Source: Deltaproteobacteria bacterium (lineage in GTDB: Bacteria > Desulfobacterota > Desulfobacteria > Desulfobacterales > ETH-SRB1). Taken from it: a DNA stretch of 5,112 nt. A program made the position numbers and the translations under genes. The stretch spans positions 1 to 5,112 of the forward strand of contig DAOUSD010000168.1 in assembly GCA_030627405.1 (NCBI GenBank), given 5' to 3'. Position 1 is the stretch's first letter. Each line of letters begins with the position of its first letter. Below are positions 1-5,112 of this stretch, in pieces. The notes under the pieces were generated by a model. The model had not been told where the DNA came from and did not search any database. It was given only the letters and a program-made list of their open reading frames with translations.

Positions 1-145
1 CAGCTATTAGCTGAATGTGTTATCTGTTTAATTAAAGCTATTAGCCATTAGCGGTTAGCTCTTAGCTAAAAGCTAACTGCTAAAAGCTAACTGCTAAAAG
101 CTAACTGCTAAAAACAAAGCTAAAGGCTAATTGCTAACAGCTAAA
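1..145. repeat. Degenerate TTAGC/GCTAA heptamer repeat array
   Basis: A 7-bp register is visible from 36 to 112: agctatt, agccatt, agcggtt, agctctt, agctaaa, then the 14-mer agctaactgctaaa three times without a mismatch (71-84, 85-98, 99-112). After five bases out of phase, four more units follow at 118-145 (agctaaa, ggctaat, tgctaac, agctaaa). Two further units sit at 2-15 (agctatt, agctgaa), so the array may extend left of the window. Units before about 63 read TTAGC on the plus strand; units after it read GCTAA, so the array changes orientation. No open reading frame of note crosses it. It lies 68 bp past the stop of the last gcv-operon gene. Its function is unknown; it resembles the array at 5001-5033. 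Confidence 0.9.
36..95. repeat. Imperfect 60-bp palindrome within the heptamer array
   Basis: The switch of repeat orientation creates a dyad centred between 65 and 66. Pairing 36-65 against 66-95 gives 24 Watson-Crick pairs of 30 plus one G-T pair. The inner 30 bp (51-80) have only two non-Watson-Crick positions (53/78 and 61/70). In single-stranded DNA or RNA this could fold into a long stem with almost no loop. It lies downstream of the minus-strand operon and could affect 3' ends of its transcript, but there is no GC-rich stem followed by a U-tract, so it is not called a terminator. Confidence 0.75.
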
Positions 146-212
146 AATCCTCGATTTGAGAATAGCATCCAATTGATTATAATTTCAGATGGTTTGAGTT
201 TTCGTCTAAACA

Positions 213-1619
213 CTAATTAACAGGAAAAAATATTTTTTTACATTCTTTTGGAGGTAATCTGAGCCTTTTAAGGGCTATCTCCGCAACCTGAGATACCGGA
301 TCATACATCTGCGAAACAGGAGGATTGTAAGCAAGCTCGGCATCCATAATATCATAGAGAGTCATGCCGCCGTGTATGGCAAGAGCAAACAAATTAATTC
401 TCCATGCAGCGCCTTCCTTCCCCACAGCCTGCGCACCCAGGATCTTTCCGGTGCTTGATTCAACGATGACTCCAATGCTGATTTCTTCAGCATCAGGCAT
501 ATAATGTGGTTTTACCTCCCGTTTTGTAAAGAATGCCTTTGCCTCATAACCCAGACTTTTTGCGGTTTCCAGAGTATAGCCGGTTGAAGCAATTTCAAGA
601 CCGCCTATAACCGTGACGAATGTGTTCAAAGCCCCTGGATAAGGGCTGTTGCCTCCTGCTGCATTTATTCCAGCCGCCATCCCCTGCCGGTAAGCAGAGG
701 TGGCAAGCTGCATAATGACCGGCGTCCCATCTATCCTGGAATAAGTCTGTACAAGATCGCCAACTGCATACACATCTTTTACAGATGTCTCCATCCTGTT
801 GTTTACAACAACTGATTTTCTTTCCGTTTTTGCGCCCGCCAATTCAGCAATCCTTGCATTAGCCTTCATCCCTACAGCCATAACAACTATATCGCAGTCA
901 ATATTTTCAGCACCGATTTCAACAGACTCAACTTTATGTTTTCCATTTATGCGGTCTATTCCTTTACCAAAAAGAACTCTGATTCCAAGACGTTCAAGAT
1001 GTTCAATTATAATACTCCCCATTGAGGGTTCCAGATTTCGCGGAAAAGGAGAAGGGGTTCTCTTTGTTATTGCCACATCAAGTCCAAGTTTCTTCAGCCC
1101 GACCGCAATCTCAAGGCCGATAGAGCCTCCGCCCACGACAACGGCTTTCTTTTTGCCGGAAGATTTGGCAGCCTGAAGAAGAGCTTCACTGTTATCAATA
1201 TCAGATACAAAATGAACTCCTCTGCCAGCAAGCTCCTTTGCACCGGGAACTCCGAGGATAATCGGCGATGCGCCTGTTGCAAGTATCAATGAATCATACT
1301 TGATCTCCTTCTCCCTTGAAGTCGCCAGGTCAAGTGCTTTTACTGTTTTTCTTTCCGCATCAACGGAAACAACTTCGTGAAAAAGAAGCTTGCTCAGCCT
1401 GTTTCTTACTTCAGGCACATTATATTTCAGCTCATCAAAATCTTTAACAACGCCTTCGATAACAAAGGGAAGACCGCAGGGAGAAAACTGATCAAAATTT
1501 CTCTTCTCAATAATGGTTACATGGCACTTCCGGTTATAACTCAGAGCGCTCTTTGAAGAATAGAGCCCGCCTGCTCCAAGACCGACAATTACTATTTCCA
1601 TAGGCTGATTATTCGACAT
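213..1619 (-). CDS. Single-cysteine FAD-dependent pyridine nucleotide-disulfide oxidoreductase (CoA-disulfide reductase/NADH oxidase-like)
   Basis: This is a cytoplasmic flavoprotein of 468 residues from the chosen ATG. Visible motifs: FAD dinucleotide fold GLGAGG (13-18), active-site segment FSPCGLP with one cysteine (Cys48), LATGASP (113-119), a second nucleotide fold GGGSIG (163-168), the FAD ribityl motif DVYAVGD (282-288), and a C-terminal dimerisation domain containing YNPPVSQMYDP (about 431-441). CoA-disulfide reductases and related NADH oxidases use such a lone Cys, as a CoA mixed disulfide or sulfenic acid; lipoamide dehydrogenases instead have CxxxxC, which is absent. After the second fold, Lys186-Arg187 stand where NAD-specific members usually have an acidic residue, hinting at NADPH use. 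The ATG at 1619 is preferred over an upstream TTG at 1634 because AGGA at 1627-1630 lies 7 nt before it. It follows gcvPB by 4 nt, so it is probably co-translated. Family assignment is firm; substrate is unknown. Confidence 0.9.
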   Translation of the reverse strand: MSNNQPMEIVIVGLGAGGLYSSKSALSYNRKCHVTIIEKRNFDQFSPCGLPFVIEGVVKDFDELKYNVPEVRNRLSKLLFHEVVSVDAERKTVKALDLATSREKEIKYDSLILATGASPIILGVPGAKELAGRGVHFVSDIDNSEALLQAAKSSGKKKAVVVGGGSIGLEIAVGLKKLGLDVAITKRTPSPFPRNLEPSMGSIIIEHLERLGIRVLFGKGIDRINGKHKVESVEIGAENIDCDIVVMAVGMKANARIAELAGAKTERKSVVVNNRMETSVKDVYAVGDLVQTYSRIDGTPVIMQLATSAYRQGMAAGINAAGGNSPYPGALNTFVTVIGGLEIASTGYTLETAKSLGYEAKAFFTKREVKPHYMPDAEEISIGVIVESSTGKILGAQAVGKEGAAWRINLFALAIHGGMTLYDIMDAELAYNPPVSQMYDPVSQVAEIALKRLRLPPKECKKIFFPVN

Positions 1620-1623
1620 AACA

Positions 1624-3081
1624 TTATCCTGCAAGGCACGGTTTGCGGGCAGCGCTTACTTCATCAAGTCTTCTTACCTTGCTTTTGCCTGGAGCATTGT
1701 GCAGCAGATCCGGGTTTTCTTTTGCCTCATCCGCAATAGCCTTAAATGCTTCAATATATTTGTCGATATCTTCTTTTGACTCTGTTTCCGTTGGCTCAAC
1801 CATGATTGCCCCGTGAACCACAAGCGGAAAATAAACGGTTGGGGGATGAAAGCCGTAGTCCATAAGGCGCTTGGCCATATCAAAGGTGGTAACGTGGTCG
1901 TCCCTCTGTTTTTCATCGGAAAACACGCATTCGTGCATACATGGCCTGTCATATGCGAGGTGCAAAGTATCCTTCAGGCTTTCTTTTATATAATTTGCAT
2001 TTAAAACAGCAAGCCGGCTGGCCATCTTCAGATCTTTCGGCCCCATACTTATGATATAGCTGTAAGCCTTGATAATAACTCCAATATTTCCATGAAAAGC
2101 CTGCACTTTGCCGATAGATTCGGGATAATTATCAGAAAACGCATAATTGCCTTTATCTTCAACAATACGGGGAACGGGCAAAAATTGCTCAAAATGCTTC
2201 TTCACACAAACCGGCCCCGAACCCGGGCCTCCTCCACCGTGTGGTGTGGAAAATGTCTTGTGCAGATTCAGGTGCATTACGTCAACTCCGATTTTTCCCA
2301 TTTTTACTATACCCATTACAGCATTCAGGTTTGCGCCATCGCAATAAACAATTCCTCCTTTGGAATGAACAATCTCGGCTATTTCCCTGATGTTCTCTTC
2401 AAAAAGGCCAAGCGTGTTCGGATTTGTCAGCATTATTCCGGCTGTGTCTTCATCCATTAAATCAGCAACAGACTCAGCGGAAAGAATTCCATTTTCATTG
2501 GACTTAACCTGTACAGAACTATAACCACACAGGGTTGCGGTCGCCGGATTTGTGCCATGGGCTGTATCGGGGATAAGGATCCTGGAACGCTGCGCACCTC
2601 TGTTTTTGTGATAAGCATGAATAATTAACATGCCTGTAAGCTCTCCATGCGCTCCCGCAGCAGGCTGAAGGGTTACTGCATCCATGCCGGTAATTTCAGC
2701 AAGATATCGCTCAAGTTCATACATCATCCTCAGCGTTCCCTGAGAAAGATCCTGGGGGAGCAGGGGATGAGCTCCGGCAAGGCCTGAAAGCCCTGCCTGC
2801 TTTTCGTTTGTCTTTGGACTGTATTTCATGGTGCATGAACCCAACGGATACATGCCTGTATCAACCCCGAAATTCCACTGGGAAAGTCTGGTGTAATGTC
2901 GTACTACATCAACCTCGCTCAAATCAGGAAAATCAGGGCCTTCTCCTCTAAGTTCCTGATCAAGAGAAAAAAAGTCCACATCACGCCGCGGCAAAGAATA
3001 ACCGCATCTTCCTTTTTTCCCTTTCTCCCAGAGCAGCGGCTCATTTAGAATAAGTCCTGTGGTGCCCACGGTTTCCTTCAT
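1624..3081 (-). CDS. gcvPB: Glycine dehydrogenase (decarboxylating) subunit 2, P protein beta-type subunit
   Basis: This is the PLP-carrying half of the split P protein of the glycine cleavage system. With GcvPA it decarboxylates glycine and transfers the aminomethyl group to the lipoyl arm of GcvH in the cytoplasm. The 485-residue product has the usual length. Recognisable family segments are GSCTMKYSPK (81-90), PDTAHGTNPATATLCG (171-186), CDGANLNAVMG (247-257) and the PLP-lysine segment LNLHKTFSTPHGGGG (271-285), in which Lys275 should form the Schiff base. The start codon overlaps the gcvPA stop as ATGA (3078-3081). A strong GGGAGG at 3089-3094 lies 7 nt upstream of the ATG. The frame is intact and no key residue is missing. 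The C-terminal tail (about the last 20 residues, with KSKVRRLDEVSAARKP) looks basic and variable, as is common in this family. The identification is firm. Confidence 0.97.
   Translation of the reverse strand: MKETVGTTGLILNEPLLWEKGKKGRCGYSLPRRDVDFFSLDQELRGEGPDFPDLSEVDVVRHYTRLSQWNFGVDTGMYPLGSCTMKYSPKTNEKQAGLSGLAGAHPLLPQDLSQGTLRMMYELERYLAEITGMDAVTLQPAAGAHGELTGMLIIHAYHKNRGAQRSRILIPDTAHGTNPATATLCGYSSVQVKSNENGILSAESVADLMDEDTAGIMLTNPNTLGLFEENIREIAEIVHSKGGIVYCDGANLNAVMGIVKMGKIGVDVMHLNLHKTFSTPHGGGGPGSGPVCVKKHFEQFLPVPRIVEDKGNYAFSDNYPESIGKVQAFHGNIGVIIKAYSYIISMGPKDLKMASRLAVLNANYIKESLKDTLHLAYDRPCMHECVFSDEKQRDDHVTTFDMAKRLMDYGFHPPTVYFPLVVHGAIMVEPTETESKEDIDKYIEAFKAIADEAKENPDLLHNAPGKSKVRRLDEVSAARKPCLAG
1627..1630 (-). 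promoter_or_regulatory. Ribosome binding site deciding the flavoprotein start
   Basis: AGGA on the minus strand lies inside the last codons of gcvPB, 7 nt upstream of the ATG at 1619-1617. That spacing favours this ATG. The longer TTG start (1634-1632) would overlap gcvPB by 11 nt and would place this site inside the gene. A further in-frame ATG at 1601-1599 has no such site. Confidence 0.6.
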
Positions 3082-4409
3082 AGTTTAACCTCCCTGACAA
3101 GAATATCCATGTCATTTTTTGACATGGTCTCCGTCACACATAAAAGATAGTGGCCTGTAAGTTCCGGATAGTATTCAGTTAGAGGGAGACCTGCTACAAT
3201 TTTCTTCTCCAGAAGACGATCATAGACAGAATCAAAACCTTCGGGAAATTCCACCACGAATTCATTAAATGTCGGGCTTTCAAAAATAATTTTAGATCCT
3301 GCTTTCTTCAATTCCTGCTTTAGATATTCAGCCTTGTCATGATTAAGCCCGGCGAGTTTCTTTATTCCGGTACCTCCCACTGAGGCCATATAAATTGCGG
3401 CAGCAAGAGCACAAAGGCTGTTGTTTGTACAGATATTGGAAGTAGCCTTCTCGCGGCGAATATGCTGTTCTCTTGTTGCAAGTGTGAGAACAAAACCTCT
3501 TTTTCCGTCCAGGTCTTTAGTTTTACCAACAAGGCGTCCCGGCAGGCTGCGCATATATTTCTTTCTGCCGGCAAGCATGCCAAGAGCCGGTCCGCCGAAT
3601 GAACGGGGAATGCCCAGGCTTTGACCTTCACCGCATACAATATCGGCATCCTGGCTGCCTGGATTTTTTAGAAGCCCGTATGAAAGAGCTTCTGTAAAGC
3701 ATGTAATAAAAAGAGCGTCTTTATTGTGGATCTTCTTTCCAGCCTCTTTAAGGTTTTCAATGCATCCAAAAAAATTAGGGGACTGAACTGCAACAGCCGC
3801 AAGATCATTGAGTTCATCAAGCCCTGCAAGATCAGTCAAACCGTTTTTGAGATAGGGAAGTTCAATTACTTGATATCCGGTAGGCTCAAAATAAGTTCGA
3901 ACCACCTGACGATAGAGAGGATGAATCAACCTTGAGACAGCCACTTTTCTTTTTTTGCTTATACGAACTGCCATAAGAAGCGATTCGGCAAGAGCTGTTG
4001 CGCCGTCGTAATGTGAAGCGGTTGCCACCTCCATTCCCAAAAGACGGGCTGTAAGTGTCTGGTACTCATAAATTGCCTGCAACGTGCCCTGGCTTATTTC
4101 CGGCTGATAGGGAGTATAAGAAGTCACAAACTCCGACCGGCCAAGCAGGAAAGATACTGAAGCAGGTATATAATGTTCATAGCTGCCTGCACCCATGAAA
4201 ACCTTATAATCCGGTGATACCGCCATAGTGTCGGAAAGAGCGGACATATGAGAGTCTAATTCCCACTCGGTCAAGGCTTCAGGCAGGGCCAAATCATCCT
4301 TACTAAGACAATCATCAGGTATTGTTGAAAAAAGATCATCAATATTATCAGCTCCAACAACCTGCAGCATTGATTTAATATCTTCGCCGGTATGAGGAAG
4401 AAAACGCAT
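3078..4409 (-). CDS. gcvPA: Glycine dehydrogenase (decarboxylating) subunit 1, P protein alpha-type subunit
   Basis: This is the non-PLP-lysine half of the split P protein, forming the active glycine decarboxylase with GcvPB. The 443-residue product matches the usual length. Diagnostic segments are the N-terminal FLPHTGEDIKSML, MGAGSYEHYIPASV (72-85), TPYQPEISQGTLQAIYEYQT (99-118), YDGATALAES (134-143), GEGQSLGIPRSFGGPALGML (260-279) and REQHIRREKATSNICTN (313-329). These line the cofactor pocket and subunit interface in known P proteins. It lacks the PLP-lysine segment, which is in GcvPB, as expected for the two-gene form. The ATG follows the gcvH TAA with no gap. AGGA at 4419-4422, inside the end of gcvH, is 9 nt upstream, so translation is probably coupled to gcvH. 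The gene is intact and nothing is unusual about it. Confidence 0.97.
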   Translation of the reverse strand: MRFLPHTGEDIKSMLQVVGADNIDDLFSTIPDDCLSKDDLALPEALTEWELDSHMSALSDTMAVSPDYKVFMGAGSYEHYIPASVSFLLGRSEFVTSYTPYQPEISQGTLQAIYEYQTLTARLLGMEVATASHYDGATALAESLLMAVRISKKRKVAVSRLIHPLYRQVVRTYFEPTGYQVIELPYLKNGLTDLAGLDELNDLAAVAVQSPNFFGCIENLKEAGKKIHNKDALFITCFTEALSYGLLKNPGSQDADIVCGEGQSLGIPRSFGGPALGMLAGRKKYMRSLPGRLVGKTKDLDGKRGFVLTLATREQHIRREKATSNICTNNSLCALAAAIYMASVGGTGIKKLAGLNHDKAEYLKQELKKAGSKIIFESPTFNEFVVEFPEGFDSVYDRLLEKKIVAGLPLTEYYPELTGHYLLCVTETMSKNDMDILVREVKL

Positions 4410-4814
4410 TTATTCTGTTCCTTTCAATTTTTCCAGGAAGGCTTCACTTGTCATCAGTGTATCCATCTCAGAAGGATTACCGGGATTGATCACAACAAAC
4501 CACCCATCGCCATATGGGCTGTTGTTTACCAGTTCAGGAGATTCTTCAAGGTCGTTGTTAACAGAGACTATTTCACCGCCGACCGGCATATAACATTCTG
4601 AGACAGCTTTAACAGATTCAACAGTTGCAAATACTTCTCCCTTTTTAAAAGTATCCCCTTCCTGTGGCAGTTCTACGAAAACAATATCGCCCAACTGATC
4701 CTGTGCATAGTCGTCAAGACCAACTCTAACTTTATCATCCTCAAGCCTGGCCCATTCATGATCATCCGCATAACGAAGATCCGCCGGCAAATTCAATTCA
4801 CTGATCTCTTTCAT
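4410..4814 (-). CDS. gcvH: Glycine cleavage system H protein (lipoyl carrier)
   Basis: This is the small lipoylated shuttle of the glycine cleavage system. It carries the aminomethyl intermediate from P protein to T protein and is reoxidised by L protein. The product is 134 residues, slightly above the usual 125-130. Visible segments are the N-terminal LRYADDHEWARLEDDKVRVG (13-32), QDQLGDIVFVELPQEGD (38-54), and the lipoylation hairpin ATVESVKAVSECYMPVGGEI (63-82), with Lys69 as the attachment site. The C-terminal block SPYGDGWFVVINPGNP (99-114) is also typical. AAGGAG at 4820-4825 lies 5 nt upstream of the ATG and supports the start. It is the first gene of the operon visible here. No T-protein gene lies upstream, although gcvT often precedes gcvH in split-P operons. 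The identification is firm. Confidence 0.97.
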   Translation of the reverse strand: MKEISELNLPADLRYADDHEWARLEDDKVRVGLDDYAQDQLGDIVFVELPQEGDTFKKGEVFATVESVKAVSECYMPVGGEIVSVNNDLEESPELVNNSPYGDGWFVVINPGNPSEMDTLMTSEAFLEKLKGTE

Positions 4815-4920
4815 GGTTTCTCCTTTTTAATATTCTCTTGAATTCGAAAATTCGTAGAATGTATGTTTCGCGCAGTTATAGTATTTGTCAAAATAATGTT
4901 CCGAAAGATTTGATAACCAT

Positions 4921-4940
4921 ATTTACATTGCATTTACATT
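4921..4940. repeat. 11-bp-period direct repeat, possible operator
   Basis: ATTTACATT occurs twice, at 4921-4929 and 4932-4940, without mismatch and exactly 11 bp apart, about one helical turn. It lies in the gcvH upstream region, just downstream of the stronger promoter candidate and upstream of the alternative TATAAC box. Same-face spacing is typical of tandem regulator binding sites, but no known regulator consensus is recognised. The surrounding AT-richness makes a chance match possible. Confidence 0.4.
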
Positions 4941-4970
4941 CAATTCAAGACACCTTTTAGAAGCTTTAAC

Positions 4971-4996
4971 GTATAGTGACCTTTGAAAAATGTCAA
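4971..4996 (-). promoter_or_regulatory. Candidate sigma-70-type promoter for the gcv operon
   Basis: On the minus strand a perfect TTGACA (4996-4991) is followed by CACTATACGTT. A -10 read as TACGTT (4973-4968) has the optimal 17-bp spacer and the three most conserved positions. TATACG (4975-4970) matches TATAAT better in its first four positions but needs a 15-bp spacer. The implied 5' leader before gcvH is about 150 nt. The plus strand carries TATAGT at 4972-4977, a possible -10 for the divergent gene at 5049, so the two promoters could share these bases. An alternative gcv -10, TATAAC at 4880-4875, has only a weak -35. The assignment is inference from consensus matching. Confidence 0.35.
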
Positions 4997-5000
4997 CCTG

Positions 5001-5033
5001 TGCGGTTAGCCATTAGCGTTTAGCCGTTAGCAT
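5001..5033 (+). repeat. TTAGC heptamer array upstream of the four-helix-bundle gene
   Basis: Units in 7-bp register are tgcggtt (5001), agccatt (5008), agcgttt (5015), agccgtt (5022) and the start of a fifth, agcat (5029-5033). The units agccatt and gcggtt also occur in the left array (43-56), in the same strand orientation. All units here read TTAGC, with no reversed half, so no hairpin is formed. The array ends 15 bp before the ATG of the divergent gene and would lie in its 5' leader or promoter. Confidence 0.8.
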
Positions 5034-5048
5034 TGAAAAGGGATGGAA

Positions 5049-5112
5049 ATGAGAGATTTTAGAGAACTTAAAGTATGGGAGAAAGCCCATCGTCTTACAT
5101 TACAGGTCTATA
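5049..5112 (+). CDS. Four-helix-bundle protein (S23 / 23S rRNA intervening-sequence protein family), 5' fragment
   Basis: Only the first 21 codons are inside the window; the gene continues past the right edge. The visible residues, beginning MRDFRELKVWEKAH, fit the start of the family annotated as four-helix-bundle or S23 ribosomal protein: a short polar lead, then FRxLxVWxKA opening the first helix. Full members are about 115-125 residues and form helical oligomers. The family was first noted in intervening sequences of 23S rRNA genes and is related to Avd, the accessory protein of diversity-generating retroelements; its usual function is unknown. AGGGA at 5039-5043 is 5 nt upstream of the chosen ATG. 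An in-frame ATG at 5043 would add two residues but leaves poor spacing. No rRNA or reverse transcriptase is visible nearby. The call rests on a short segment. Confidence 0.75.
   Translation, partial: MRDFRELKVWEKAHRLTLQVY

Noticed and set aside
1..145. CRISPR array
   Set aside because: The repeats are 7 or 14 bp and contiguous, with no unique spacers of regular length and no cas genes.
146..212. Rho-independent terminator for the gcv operon
   Set aside because: Only a 3-bp stem (CTC/GAG around 151-161) and AT-rich sequence are found. The heptamer palindrome lacks a GC-rich stem with a U-tract.
799..1176. Plus-strand reading frame opposite the flavoprotein, and similar frames opposite gcvPA and gcvPB
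   Set aside because: These lie antisense to clearly conserved genes, have no recognisable motifs and no supporting ribosome sites.
213..1619. Flavoprotein as the glycine cleavage L protein (lpd)
   Set aside because: The active-site region has one cysteine (FSPCGLP) and no CxxxxC pair, and the C-terminal domain lacks the HxxxxE-type catalytic motif of lipoamide dehydrogenase.
1620..1634. Upstream TTG start extending the flavoprotein by five residues
   Set aside because: It overlaps gcvPB by 11 nt and would bypass the well-spaced AGGA that serves the ATG at 1619.
4840..4854. Short inverted/direct repeat (GAATT-CGAA-AATTC) just upstream of the gcvH ribosome site
   Set aside because: The arms are only 5 bp and AT-rich; this is expected by chance in such sequence.
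4815..4970. Glycine riboswitch ahead of gcvH
   Set aside because: The leader is AT-rich and lacks the conserved paired-aptamer core motifs and the GC-rich stems of that class; only small local repeats are seen.
5001..5112. Diversity-generating retroelement or 23S rRNA intervening sequence
   Set aside because: No reverse transcriptase, template/variable repeat pair or rRNA sequence is visible; only the protein family resemblance points that way.

Overview
The window holds one compact, four-gene transcription unit on the minus strand, read right to left: gcvH (4814-4410), gcvPA (4409-3078), gcvPB (3081-1624) and a single-cysteine FAD/NAD(P) disulfide oxidoreductase (1619-213). The first three encode the H protein and the two-subunit P protein (glycine dehydrogenase, decarboxylating) of the glycine cleavage system / glycine synthase. 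The genes abut or overlap: TAA directly followed by ATG, an ATGA overlap, then a 4-nt gap. They look translationally coupled and are all intact. A divergent plus-strand gene begins at 5049 and runs off the right edge. Its 21 visible residues match the start of the four-helix-bundle family called 'S23 ribosomal protein' or 23S rRNA intervening-sequence protein.

Layout: 1-145 is an array of degenerate TTAGC/GCTAA heptamers with an orientation switch that makes a long imperfect palindrome. 146-212 is AT-rich spacer with no convincing terminator. 213-4814 is the gcv operon. 4815-5000 is the operon's upstream region, with candidate promoters and an 11-bp-period direct repeat. 5001-5033 is a second, shorter TTAGC heptamer array just upstream of the four-helix-bundle gene. 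The operon is therefore bracketed by related repeat arrays.

How the genes work together: GcvPA/GcvPB decarboxylate glycine and pass the aminomethyl group to the lipoyl-lysine of GcvH. GcvT (T protein) and dihydrolipoamide dehydrogenase (L protein) would complete the cycle, but neither is in the window. The fourth gene is a flavoprotein related to CoA-disulfide reductase/NADH oxidase. It has one redox cysteine rather than the CxxxxC pair of a true L protein, so its link to the pathway is open.

Organism: the split P protein, moderate GC, the four-helix-bundle gene and the TTAGC heptamer arrays suggest an anaerobic bacterium, possibly of the Desulfobacterota (former Deltaproteobacteria). This is inference from gene style, not a sequence match. 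The metabolic genes look ordinary. The least explained items are the heptamer arrays with their associated four-helix-bundle gene, and the single-Cys flavoprotein coupled to gcvPB.
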